From NCBI GenBank assembly GCA_028386065.3, contig JAKUCV010004362.1, positions 41,575 to 105,574 of the forward strand: 64,000 nt of DNA, written 5' to 3'. Both the position numbers and the translations under genes were made by a program. Numbering within the stretch: position 1 is the stretch's first letter; every line of letters starts with the position of its first letter. A model generated the notes under the pieces. It searched no databases. It was not told where the DNA came from and saw only the letters and a list, made by a program, of their open reading frames with translations. Origin of the DNA: Turnera subulata (Eukaryota > Streptophyta > Magnoliopsida > Malpighiales > Passifloraceae). Shown here in pieces: positions 32,552 to 44,105 of this stretch.

Positions 32552-35254
32552 ATGAATCTTAGAAGCTCGGGAGTACCACCAGGAAAGCTAGATCCCGAGG
32601 TCGAGAAAAATTTTTGGGCCAAACTCCGTAGACTTCGGCTTGAGAAGGAGTCAGAGGACGGCACCTCAACCGAAGGAGAAATGGCTGAACATATCGAGGG
32701 AGTCCAATTTGGGCCCCGCGGAAGACCCGTCCGAGACTTCTCAATCCCAGATGCAACTCTTGCACAGTCCAGTGTGGTCCGCCCAACTGTGCAAGCAAAC
32801 AACTTTGAGCTAAAGCCGGCCCTTATCAAGATGGTCCAGCAAGATCCTTTCGGGGGCTCCCCTGTTGAAGATCCAAATCAACACTTGCAAGATTTCTTGG
32901 AAATCTGTGACACGATCAAGGTGAATGGAGCCTCAGAAGATGCTATTAAGTTGCGCCTCTTTCCTTTCTCACTCAAGGATAAGGCAAAGGCATGGTTGAC
33001 GGCACAAGCTCCTGGGACATTTAATACATGTACGGCTCTATCCCAGGCTTTTCTGAAGAAATTTTTCCCGCCCAGTAAGGCCATGATATTTCTGAACAAT
33101 ATAATGGAGTTCAAACAAAAGGCCAATGAATCATTTTACGATGCGTGGGAAAGATTTAAAGATGCACTAAGAAGATGCCCACAGCTTGGCCTTCCAGATT
33201 GGCTGATTGTGGAAAAATTCTATACTGGCCTAAACGAGACCCTCCGTGCACATGTTGATGCAGCAGCCGGAGGAGTAGCTTTAGCTAAAGATGCTGAGGA
33301 TCTGTACGAACTATTCGAGCACGTCGCCAGCAACAAATTTAATTGGTCTGCCGAGATACCTGGCGGAAAAACTGCCGGCGTTCTTGAACTTGATGCTATG
33401 AGCCTGATGAATGCTAAGTTGGATGCCATCTTGAAGTTGAACGGGAAAGGACAGTCCCATTCTTGTGCTAGATGTGAAGGAAGCTATCAGGAGTGCCCAG
33501 TAGAAGGCGGCTATGAGCAAGCATGCCAGGAGCAAGTCAGTTACATCAACCAGAGGGTCCAAAAAGACCCTTACTCGAACTCCTACAACCCAGGTTGGAG
33601 GGAGCACCCTAACTTCTCCTGGAAATCTCAACAGCCCACTCAAAATCAAACTGGAAGGGGTCCTCCCGGATTTCCTCAAAAACAACCTGCACAGGCGTAC
33701 CAACAGGTGTATCAGCAGGCTCCTAAAGATGACTTGCAGTCACTACTCAAGTCATTTATGGAAGAACAACGACAGGTCGTGAAGGGGCTTTCTGACAAAA
33801 TCAACAATCTTGAATGTTAGATTGCTCAAGCTAGTCCCAGTCAGGGAATTCCCGGCAGACTACCGGGCAAACCAGAAGTCAATCCGAATGCTCAATGCAA
33901 TGCGATCACTCTTAGGAGTGGAACCCAATATCCGGAGCGTCAACCACCTTCTGCCCCGGTAAAAGAAGTAGAGCATGGCCAGGTTGTGCAAAAAGACAAG
34001 TCCGCAAAGCACGAGCAGGCTATGTCAACCGAGAAAGGGAAGGAAAAGGAAGACGAAGTAAAAGCCTATGTTCCACCCATTCCTTTTCCTCAAAGACTTA
34101 ACCCACTGGTCCACGACAAGAAGTTTGGACGCTTCCTAGAAATCATGAAGAAGCTCTATATAAACATTCCGTTTATTGAGGTTGTGTCCCAAATGCCCAC
34201 CTATGCAAAATTCTTAAAGGACATCTTGTCCAATAAGAATAAACTGATTGATTATGGGATAGTGGCCCTGACTGAGGAATGCAGTGCTATCATCCAGAAT
34301 AAGCTTCCGAATAAGTTAAAAGATCCAGGAAGTTTCTCCATCCCCTGTGACATAGGGAAAGTACACATCAAGAGAGCACTCTGTGACCTTGGGGCAAGTG
34401 TCAGTGTAATCCCTCTGTCTGTCAGCAAGCAGCTAAACATGGGGGAAATGAAACCCACTGCTATGTCTCTCCATCTAGCAGATCGTTCAGTTAAGTATCC
34501 AGTGGGCATTCTGGAAGATGTTCCCATTAAGATTGGGAAATTTTTTGTCCCAGTTGACTTTGTGGTATTGGACATGGAAGTAGACTGCCACACTCCTCTC
34601 ATCCTGGGGCTACCATTTTTAGCAACTGCTGGAGCACTCATTGATGTCAAGAACGGAAAGCTCACTTTACGAGTTGGATCTGAAGAGATCAGTTTCGATG
34701 TCGAGGAAGCAATGCGAAAAGGATTCTCAGATGACTCATGCTACCGAATCGACGTCATTGATGAAGCAGTTAAAGAAGTATTCGCACAGCAATACTATGC
34801 AGACCCACTTTTGGCATGCATATCTTAAAATAAGAACACGGGAGATCCAAATCTTGAGATTGCAGAATATGCGTGCCAGCTTGAAATCTTGTCACCAGTG
34901 CTTGCAGAAGAGGCTATGATATTTGAAAAGCTGGACAAGTCACTGGATGACCCACCCCAGGAACCATTTTCGACGGGTGAGTTGAAGCCTCCACCTAATA
35001 AACCCCGTTATGCACTTCTGGAACCAAATTCCATATACCCAGAGGTCATAAATGCGGGTTTTATGGAGGGAGAAGAAGAGAAGTTGCAGAAAGAAATGGA
35101 GCGACATAAGAAGACAATTGAGTATTCTTTTGATATGATAGGGATTAATCCCTCAATTTATACTCACAGAGTCTTGCTGCCCAAGCCTTTCGATCCAGGA
35201 GAGCCTACCAGACAAGAGGTAATGCAGCCATTCTCCAACCCGCCTTCGGCATGA
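32552..35254 (+). pseudogene. Athila-like Gag-protease polyprotein with two in-frame stops, no RT
   Basis: Chosen start is ATG 32552 (MNLRSSGVPPGKL); upstream codons are LTR and PBS. One frame covers everything. Gag core: QDPFGGSPVEDPNQHLQDFL, LRLFPFSLKDKAKAWL, FLKKFFPPSK. TAG at 33818-33820. Then AITLRSGTQY and the protease with active site CDLGASVSVIPLS (DLGAS for DTGAS) and TPLILGLPFLATAGA. TAA at 34826-34828. Then the pre-RT motif ending at IGINPSIYTHRVLL and a final TGA at 35254. The polymerase expected next is missing. Without the first two stops the frame would be open for about 900 codons, so decay is slight compared with loss of the whole pol. Confidence 0.9.
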
Positions 35255-36811
35255 GGAGCATCGAGTCCAGCTACAAGACATTAAAGAAGCGCTTCGTGGG
35301 AGGCAACCCGCAATTTTGCAACAATAAAGAAGTCATCCCCATGACAGCCCCAAGAAGGAGAAAAATAGGTTCTATCTTTCCTTTCTATATTCTGGTGCAG
35401 TGAGGACACTGCACATTTCAGGTTTGGGGGGGCAAATAGATTATTTGTTTTTTAAAAAAAAATTTATCTTTTCAGCATGCATGAATAAATTTTTCAAATT
35501 TTGTTTTTGTTATTTTCTTTGCATGAATAAAACTTTCTTGTAAATTGCAAATCACTCAATTGGGTTTTTTGGTTCCGACCTGACAATTGGACAGCAAATT
35601 CAACATTTATATCCCATGTTTGTCAGGCATCTTCAGGCTTGCATTGGCCTTGAAGTGAAAAGTTCGATTTGGGTCGGGTAATATCTTTCTGGGCCGCGAT
35701 GTTATTTGATTCACGTTATCCGACTAATCTTTTTCGTTATTTTCTTATAAAAAAAACTTGGCATTAATAACAGGTCTTAGAACAGGTTCATGACTCGGTC
35801 GAGGCGAAATTTTTACAAGGGCACTTATCAATCGGACATGATTAAGGCGTTTTTCTTCTTTGGTTTGTAAACTAACCTTTAGACACAGCTAGCCCGTGTA
35901 CACTTTTTCCCTTGCTAACCTTTTCGGGCTCGTATTGATTGCCATAATTTCTTTCATACCCGCATCTTCCCACCTTCGCCTTTTGAAACCTTGGCTATCA
36001 TAACATTTCTTTTTCTTTTTCCTTCCATTTATGCATGTTGCTCGAATTATTTTGTGTCTTTAATTCTAGTCTCATGTGAGTTGGATTTTGGTTCTTCTAT
36101 ACAGGCACTACATAGGGAGCCTGTGTCGATTCTGGAGAAGTATTGTTCAAAAGAAAAAATCACAAAAGAGAAAAAAATGGGGGCAATAAAGAGAGAGTAT
36201 TCCTTCATCTTGCAAATTGATTGTCCCTATTTTTGTCAAAAAAAAGAGAAAAAAAAAAACTCCACAAACAGTTTGAAAAAAAGGATTCTCCAGTTTGCAC
36301 TCAATTTAGAACCATTCAAAAAAAAAAAAGAGTTCATTCGGCTAGATGTTAAAGCACAAATTTTTCTTTCGAGCACTTGCATCTCTTGTTTTTTCCCTTT
36401 TTCCCATTTCTTGTTAACCTTTAACCAAGCCCTGTTACAACCTTAACAAGTCCTTTTGATCCTTTCGATTAGTGTCCTTGTCATTAGTGGAGATCGAAGA
36501 GTGAACCTGCTTATTTGACCTTGTTTCTTTCATTAATAAAATGCCAAAACTAACCTACTTTTTTCAGCAAAATTGAGGAAGGAGAATTTGTTCAAATGAT
36601 GTCGCTGCCCGGTTAGGTTAAATTCGGTTCTAATTGAATTCTTCCCGTTAAGGTTCTTTGTAGGTTGGGAATTTTGACTCGGGATATTTTTGGATGAATC
36701 TTCTGTGAGTTGGACTTGTCGGATTGGTTTGCCCGTGTTGAGTGGTTTCCTTTTTACCCTCGTTTTCACGTTATTTGCTTGGGGACAAGCAAAAGCTTAA
36801 GTTTGGGGGCG
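35255..36811 (+). other. Non-coding 3' region of the Athila-like element and PPT
   Basis: No domain recognised in any frame. Contains two purine tracts of the type GTTTGGGGG: one at about 35423 and one directly before the 3' LTR (AAGTTTGGGGGCG, 36799-36811), the latter being the PPT. The first may be a relic of a deletion or the end of the original pol 3' region. Confidence 0.75.
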
Positions 36812-38283
36812 TGATGTGTGAATATTTTACACATCATTTTGGGTTTATTTTATTATTTTTGTCTTTGTTTTAGTATTAATTTATTTTATTCTAGATTTTA
36901 TTTTATTTTATTTTGATGAATTTCTCATTCTAGTGTCCGAGGCCCTTTTTGCAGGAAAATATGAATTTTTGGCCATTTTGAAGTAAAGCTAGTGAGATAT
37001 GGACTCGTTTGGAAGTTGTGAAGGAATGAGGGATGCATGTGATTTTTGCTGGCCAAGTCAAAAGCGGTTGGTCCTACATCCATGATATCTTGTTTGAAAT
37101 TGATTTGAAAATGTCAAATCTTGGATCAGTATCAAGACGAAATCACCTTCCTGATGCAAAGTTTTGCTTGAAATTTGAACATGGCAACGTGGCCCCTCCT
37201 CCACCAATTTGAAGAAAATGATATTGCCAAATCCCTTGATGTGTGCCTAGCCTAGCGTTTATTTTTGCTGGCATGCATTCTTGGCCACGAGTATTCCCCT
37301 CCCACTACTATATATAGCCTCGCAAGAAGACAAGAGAGGGGAGCTTCCAGTTTATTTACTCTTCACGCATTAGGCTAGGATTTTCTTTATTTTGTTCTTT
37401 CTTTCATTCCTTGTATTAAACACTTAGATTAGTTTATTGAGTTGTAGCTGGGAATTGGAAATTAATAAAGAGAAGAGGTTATTCATCCATTCAAGGTTTG
37501 GAGTATTTACTTATTATTTATTTATTTATTCCTTTCTTTGATATTAAAATGATGACTTCTTTAATTATTATTTATTCCTCTCTAACTATGGCCAACTAAA
37601 TTTCATAATCTAGGATGAGGGGATGACCTTGCCATTATTTTCATGCAAACTTAATTAAATATTATTTCTTTTAATTATTCTTCTTTGATCCGGTCTTTGA
37701 TGCTCAATTAAGTTAGTTGCCTGATCAACAATTAGCTTAAATCCATAATAGGAGACTGTTAAGTGACAGCGTCAGTTTCCTATAGAAAACCTTATACCGG
37801 GCTTTAGGAGCCGACCTCGGGAGGGGCGTGCTTTCTATTGGAGACTTAAAGGTAAGAACTTAAAGCTCTTAATTTATTTCAACACTGGCAGAATGGATAG
37901 TGGAGAAAAGTTAGGAAGGGGTTTTATGGCTTATGGAAGTAGGCTATTGATCTAGTTGAGTTTACCGGTTCTTTCAAAGAAGAGTATTTTTAGGATTTAA
38001 TATCAGATCTACACAGGCAGGTCATGTAGTGACAGAACACGGCTTGATTGTGTTGCACTTAATTGTATGGAAATTGTGGCAAGGGATTTCCCGAACTCCT
38101 AGGTGTTTTCTCATCATTGTCATCTCATTTATTATTCTTGTTGTTTTCTTTTATTCAATCGACTCCTCTTTGAGGCTTTATTTTCTAGATAATCATATAT
38201 CACATTGTTAATAGTACTTAGCAAAGATCCCTGTGAGACGACCTTGGTACTACAACACCCTGTATACTTGTAGGAGGCTATCA
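36812..38283 (+). repeat. 3' LTR of the Athila-like element (1,472 bp)
   Basis: Same ends and terminal hairpin as the 5' LTR; shorter by a 16-bp deletion near 38152. Confidence 0.92.
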
Positions 38284-38429
38284 CCCAATCACTTGTATTA
38301 TTACTAAAAAAGGACCAGACCCAAATGGGGCTTCCGACGTATCCGTAGCTCATTCTTCTTTTTCTCTTTTTTTTTCTTTGAGTGCAAGGAATCTGGCCTA
38401 CGTAGTTCTTTTTACATCGATTTTTGGGA
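38284..38429 (-). other. 3' untranslated part of Tat element 1
   Basis: On the minus strand it contains ACTACGTAGGCC and GGTCTGGTCC. The ACTACGTAGGCC type of motif is one I associate with Tat 3' regions. No gene. Confidence 0.45.
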
Positions 38430-39229
38430 TTACACATAGTACTTCTTCAATTGATCCATGTTGACTGGCTCTCGAAACTCGTTCCCATCTAAGTCTCTAA
38501 TGTTCGTTGCGCCTTCAGACATAATCTCCTTGATGATGTAAGGTCCGATCCACTTGGCCTTGAATTTTCCCCTGGGATCATGCACCAGCTGCCTTACTTC
38601 TTTTAATAGCTGATCCCCTTCTTTCAGCCCCCTTTCCTTAACCCTTTTATTCAAGGCCCGAGCTATCCTCCTCTGGTATCCTTGCACATGATACAAAGCT
38701 AAGAGTCTCTTCTCATCTAGAAATGCCAACTAATCAAGTCTTTTATGTACCCATTCTGTTTCAAGAAGTCCACTTTCTCAGGCCACCCTCAATGATTGGA
38801 CTTCAAGTTCCATAGGCAACACAGCCTCCATGCCATATACCAAGGACTAGGCGGTTGCACCGGTGGAAGACCTAATGAAGATCCGGTATCCCCACAAAGC
38901 CAATGGTAATTTTTCTGCCCACCCCTTATGCGTAGATATCATCTTTTCCAAGATGACTTTCATATTCTTATTGGCGACTTCCGATGACTTCCGATGCTTG
39001 ATCCCATACTCCAATCGATGGCAACCAATATATATTCATGCCCATTTGTTGCTCTTGGGGTTATTTTCCCAATGACATCAATACCCCATGCTGAGAACGG
39101 CCATGGTGAAGACATGGGTGTTAGCGGTACTGGTGGCCTCAGTTGCAGCTTTCCGTGGACTTGGCATGTGTGATAGCGCTTCACGAATTTAGCACAATCA
39201 GCTTCCATTGTCAACCAAAAATATCTCAA
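38430..39229 (-). pseudogene. Tat element 1: integrase fragments
   Basis: 39229-38960 holds the zinc finger and start of the core (YFWLTMEADCAKFVKRYHTC, then WPFSAWGIDVIGKI, then HEYILVAIDWSM). 38729-38430 holds the C-terminal end (LALYHVQGYQRRIARALNKR, then KFKAKWIGPYIIKEI). The middle with the second D and the E residue is in decayed frames. Typical of Tat integrase, which ends with a KLKANWEGPY-like block. Confidence 0.85.
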
Positions 39230-39735
39230 TCATAGTATCTTCTGGGCTTACATGTCTCCCCCCATATATGGACCCTCACCTTCCCCGTGAACCCTCTTCA
39301 TGATCTTTTCTGCTTCCTTTGCGATTACATACAATAGATGGACCCTCGTGGCATGCCTCTTGTAAAGATTCCCAGCACATATGATGTACCCTCCAGCTAA
39401 TTTCCTCAAAGTCAAGTCTTTTTCTCACCCATTATTGCTCCCTCAGGGAATTTTCCTTCCCTAAGGTATTCCAGTATGTCATCATACCAATGGTCTGTGT
39501 CATTGTCATCCCTGATTAGGCTGTGTAATGGTTGATCTAGCCCCGTGGTGGTAATAGCCGTGATGGAAGCTTCATGGGAATTCAAGTTATCCAAATAGCT
39601 TTGAAACCAGGATTCTCCCGTCTCCCTTCTCTGACTGAAAGACGGTCTCTCCCTTCTTTGGACTATTAACAGCAAGATAACAGCGTTCTTCGGCATCCCC
39701 ATCATCGAAGAGAGGGTGGCTAGTGCCTTAACAAA

Positions 39736-40080
39736 CTAGTAGTCTCTCCCGGGCACATATTGAAAGTCAATCAATTCAAACTTGGATGCCAACATCCCCA
39801 AGTAATCGTGGTAAGGCGCCAACTTCTCCTCCTTGATTTTCCATTCTCCTTTGGCTTGGAATATTACTAAGGTTGAATCCCCAAACACCCTTATATGCTT
39901 TATTCCCATGCTCAATGCTATCTCCAAACTAATGGTACATGCTTCGTATTCAGCTACATTGTTAGTGGCTTGGAACTCCAATTTACACGAAATTGAGTAT
40001 GTCACCCCATCAGGGGATATGAGAATTACTCCTGTCCCGAAGTCGTTTGCATTAGCCACCTTTCGAAATGCATATCCCAC
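39736..40080 (-). pseudogene. Tat element 1: second RNase H (archaeal-like)
   Basis: Reads GTGVILISPDGVTYSISCKL, NNVAEYEACTISLEIAL, GDSTLVIFQAKGEW: an RNase H distinct from the one fused to RT. Two RNase H domains in one pol are a marker of the Tat lineage, where the second gives E and D residues in AEYEA and GDS. Lies between the first RNase H and integrase, as expected. Confidence 0.85.
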
Positions 40081-40118
40081 GTTGGTATCTCCAAATTCAT
40101 TATTTCTTCATCCGGGAA

Positions 40119-40565
40119 CTACGGTTCAAACCTCCCATCATTTTCTACTGGTTGGGAAGCTAGAAAATTAGCTATGGCGCCTCCCTTGATGGCCTTTTGT
40201 GACATAAATAGGACATTGAACTGTAATAAGATTGCCACCCACCTACTCGTGCGACTGCTTGGTACAGGCCTCTCCATTAGGTACTCGATGAGATCCATCC
40301 TAGAGATGAGTAAAATTTCAAAGGAGATGAAATAATGCCGGAGCTTTTGACTTGCCCATGTCAAGGCCACACAAGTATTCTCCACCATATTGTAGTTCAG
40401 CTCATACCCGTTGAACTTCTTGCTCAAATAATAGATAGCAGTCTCAGTACGTGAATCTGGCAAGTATTGAGCTAGCATTGCACCCATGGCTTCTTCCGTG
40501 ACGGTTAGATATAGTAGTAAAGGTTTTCCTTGCCTGGGAGGTTGCAGCACCAGAGGATTAGACAA
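40119..40565 (-). pseudogene. Tat element 1: first RNase H
   Basis: LLLYLTVTEEAMGAMLAQ, then YYLSKKFNGYELNYNMVENTCVALTWA, then LRHYF. The usual gypsy RNase H following RT; in Tat elements it has lost part of its catalytic residues (here TVTEEAMGA in place of the D-containing start). Confidence 0.85.
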
Positions 40566-40787
40566 GAACTTCTTGATTTGCTCGAAAGCATCCTGGCACT
40601 TGTCATCCTATTTTATGGGGACTCCCTTTTTGAGTAGTCGGTGGATGGGTGCACAAATTCTAGAAAGCCGAGCTATGAAGCGGCTGACATATTAAATTCT
40701 CCCAAGAAAGGTTCAGATTTCTTTCTCGCTTTTTGGGGTTGGCATTTCCTGAATGGCTTTAATTTTGGAAGGATCCACCTCTATACC

Positions 40788-41706
40788 TCATTCACTTACC
40801 ATGAAACCCAACAACTTCCCTGCCTGGACACTGAAGACACATTTTTGGGGATTAATTCTCATGCCATACTCCCCGCATCTCTCGAAGAACTTCCTCAGAT
40901 TGGTTACATGAGATTCCTGCGTTTCGGACGTTACGATCATATCATCAACATAGACCTTCACTTCTTTATGCATCATGTCATGTAAGAGTGTAGTAGCCAT
41001 CCTTTGATATGTTGCCCCAGCATTGATCAGACCAAAAGGCATGACCTTATAACAAAATGTTCCCCATTCTGTCTGAAATGATGTTTTATGCTTGTCCTCT
41101 GGTGCCATCTTGACCTGGTTATATCCTGAGAACCCGTCCATGAAAGATAAGAGTGCATGCCCAGGTGTAGCGTCCACCAGAAGGTCAATGTGTGGTAAAG
41201 GGAATTAGTCCTTAGGGCAGGCCTTGTTCAAATCTCGATAATCTACACACATCCTCACCTTCCCATCCTTCTTTGACACTAGCACAACGTTAGCCAACCA
41301 TTCAGGATATTCGATCACCTCTAGAAACCCAGCCCTGAATCTGCTTTTCAACTTTTTCTTTTATCTTCAAGGCCCACTAGGGCTAGAGCTGATGGGCCTT
41401 CTACTTTACCGGCTTTACATTAGGGAAGAGGGGAATCTGATGCTGAGAAATGGCCGGATCGATCCCTGGCATGTCTTCATAGGACCAGGCAAACACATCC
41501 ACGTATTCTTTAACCAAAGCCGCCAAAGTTTCTTGAGTCGTGTTTCCAAGAGTCGTGCCAATTCTTGTGATCTTTGGATCAGTGTCGGTGCCCAAATTGA
41601 TTTCGACAGAATCTGGGAGTTGACTCATCTCATTACATTCACACATATTATGCATGCAATAAATACCATCACAGAAAACATCCAAGTAAGCAAAAAAGTG
41701 CCTCAT
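40788..41706 (-). pseudogene. Tat element 1: reverse transcriptase with stops
   Basis: 41706-41401 gives the pre-RT domain (EINLGTDTDPKITRIGTTL, then EYVDVFAWSYEDMPGIDP). Then MCVDYRDLNKACPKD followed by TAA at 41205-41207, then LLSFMDGFSGYNQVKMAPED, CYKVMPFGLINAGATYQR, VKVYVDDMIVTS (YVDD) and CVFSVQAGKLLGFMVSE. Strong match to Tat RT. Several breaks between 41180 and 41400. Confidence 0.9.
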
Positions 41707-42094
41707 TTCATTACTTTGGGAAATAAAGACATCATCATCGTCTAGGGTTTTGGAACAAGAGAAACTAAAGTCAAGAGAATTATTGACTGATTGATTGGTT
41801 ACATTTTCAGGTTAACTATCTATTTCAGACTCATTTCCAGACTCTGATATTATCAAAGGGATCCATGTTAGCTTCTTCCCCGCTTGTCTTGAAAATGATA
41901 CTTGACTTATGCCACTCCTAGTTCCTGCCTGCCTACTTGGTGTCATGGGTGACCATCCTTGCAAATTTTCATTCCTCCTCCCATAAATCAGTGCTGAGTG
42001 TGAAACAATCCTCCTCATTCATCCATTCCGTGGAATCGACACCCTTGACGCCCCCTTGGTGAGGTAATATAATTTCATTCTGTTCCACTAAATC

Positions 42095-43193
42095 TTAGAT
42101 CCTGTGACGGAGGTGAATGCACTCGTCAGTGGCATGTCCGGTCATCTGATGGAACTCAAAAAACCTTCTTGGATCCCTCTTAATGCGTGAGTCAGACTTA
42201 GGTGCTAAAGGTTGATGTAGTCCTTCCTCCACACATCTTTTGAACATCTTCCCCAAGGTCAAGGGCAAAGGGGTGAATTCCGTAGGCTTAGGCCCAGCTT
42301 GAGCAGTCATATAATGCACTCCTACCAGTTTCTTCCCTTAAGATGAGCTTAAATTCCTCCTAAATGTGGGAGCATCTACCGAAGCCTTAATCTTTCCAGA
42401 ACTGATAGTATCTTCCAATTGTAGTCCCGCTCCAATGAGTGCCCTGAAATTGGCGTAGTAGTTGCCAACCATACGGTCATAATAAATCGGCTGAAGGTTT
42501 TTTATTACCATTTGCACCGGATCTTCTTCGGTGGGTCTATTCACCATTAAGGATGCCTTGCCACACCACCTTGAGATGTAGGCAGAGAAAGTTTCATAAG
42601 CTTCTTGTTTGGTTGTCTCAAGATCCCTCTTGGTCACATCCACTTCGGTATTGTAGCTGTATTGCTTCAAGAACTCCCCACAAATGTCATCCCATTTACT
42701 CACCCCGTTCTCGTCCAAGGTCATAAACCAGCTCAGGGCTGCTCCCGACAAAGTCCTTTGAAACAACTGAGTCATCAATTTAGGTCCGATCCCATAGGCT
42801 GCAACATTCTCACATAGATTTTCAAATGGGTCATAGGACACCCCGTTTCATTAAATTTCTCGATCTCCTCCTTCTTGAATTTCTCAGGTAGACGAACTTC
42901 AGAGAACAAAGATAGATGATCCAAGTTCCAGTCATCTTCCTTCCTCTTCATGATCTTCAACAGCTTCTCTACTCTTTTGAGCCTCTCTTCATCTCCTTTC
43001 GGCTCTCGCACTACCTGGCCACCGTCTTGGGATGCTCCAATACCCTTCCCGACGCCTTCAAATTTTGTCCCCCATCAGTCCTAGGGGACGCATTCTTTCC
43101 TTGTTTGAGTGCTATCAATGCATCCCCTACACTCGGATCATTCAGCAGGGACTCCATAAACTCGTCCAGCCTGATAGTGTTATCTTCACTCAT
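42095..43193 (-). pseudogene. Tat element 1: Gag; protease missing
   Basis: 43193-43011 starts MSEDNTIRLDEFMES; 43011-42775 and 42841-42338 give the Gag core (LTQLFQRTLSGAALSWFMTL, then WDDICGEFLKQYSYN, then YISRWCGKASLM); 42319-42095 gives the finger-like FFEFHQMTGHATDECIHLRH. Frame changes occur near 42780 and 42330. Between this and the pre-RT at 41706 are only about 390 bp of weakly coding sequence, with no DTGS-type protease, so that domain seems deleted. Confidence 0.85.
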
Positions 43194-43203
43194 TTTGCCT
43201 TAG

Positions 43204-43676
43204 TATTGGGGGAGCCAAATGTGAAGGTTCTGGGTACCCAGGGATCTCTTGACACACATTTTTGTTGTTTCTTTTATTAGGTATTTACAAATGAAAAGGG
43301 GCACTCTGTTTGCATTCACTTGGATTCACAACAAAAATCACCCAAATGCACGTACTGCTTAATGATTCATTATGCATGAGATGCTCAGGGTATGCAGCTA
43401 GTTGGGGGCTAAAGATTACCGCTAGGGAATAGGTTGACCTACACACATGTGATAATGGATATCGCGTGAGGTAATCCCCATCATTGCTAAGCATCGAGAA
43501 ACGGATTCACTCAAACCACTATCACTTAAGGAAAGCATGTAGCAGATTTGGATTCCCTCGCCCTCTTACGGTAGAGGCTTTACATCAATCATCATGAATG
43601 TAAGGCACTTATGATGACACATAAAAAGGCATACACAATCCGACAATTGCACAAAGTTTCTTGAACCCACTACTCC
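43204..43676 (-). other. Leader of Tat element 1
   Basis: The stretch between gag start and PBS. No ORF, no palindrome array; only unremarkable sequence. Confidence 0.5.
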
Positions 43677-43691
43677 TCATTGGAGTCGCCA
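43677..43691 (-). other. Primer binding site of Tat element 1
   Basis: TGGCGACTCCAATGA on the minus strand, two bases from the LTR end (TTCTCACA). PBS of TGGCGACTCC type are usual in Tat/Ogre elements. Confidence 0.8.
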
Positions 43692-44105
43692 GCTGTGAGA
43701 ACTCGACCCAAAATCACTTGGGCCTTCTCGCCTATTTCTTTCACCTTCTTCCTCGGGTCAATCCCATGTCGATGGAGTCGCCACCCAAATTTTATTAAGG
43801 ACAAAATTTGGGAAAAAACCTTCGAATGACTCCTTAGGCAACTGATCATAGCGAACCAAAGACATGGGATTCGAGGTTTTGACATGGATGGGAAGGTGTT
43901 AGGCACCCATCCATGTTGGGTTGAAACCTTGTGCAATTGAAGAGCACATGTATGCTTTGTGCAAGTGTGCAAGTGTGGAAACAAGGGAAACTAAAAAGAA
44001 AGGGGTGGAGAAGAAGATTTGTCTTGCATCCCATTATGAAATTGAGACTACCTATGTACCCGAGTGACCAGGGTCAAAGCCACGTAGTTCTAAACATGGC
44101 ATTAC

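Larger units (their letters stand above)
30935..38283 (+). mobile_element. Athila-like gypsy element, gag-protease only, with intact LTRs (7,349 bp)
   Basis: LTRs 30935-32422 and 36812-38283, PBS at 32429-32446, PPT next to the 3' LTR, flanking CCTAA (30930-30934) and CCCAA (38284-38288), a duplication with one changed base. The LTRs differ by roughly 20 substitutions and one 16-bp gap, about 98-99% identity by eye. The coding part ends just before reverse transcriptase would start; there is no RT, RNase H or integrase. A non-autonomous element that would need enzymes from a relative. Confidence 0.9.

Noticed and set aside
35991..36446. 151-codon ORF in the Athila-like 3' region as a retained pol piece
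   Set aside because: No RT or integrase motif; lysine-rich parts come from A-rich tracts.
38417..38427. A further copy of the AACATCGATGTT palindrome
   Set aside because: Only the half ACATCGAT is present, without a partner at 20-21 bp.
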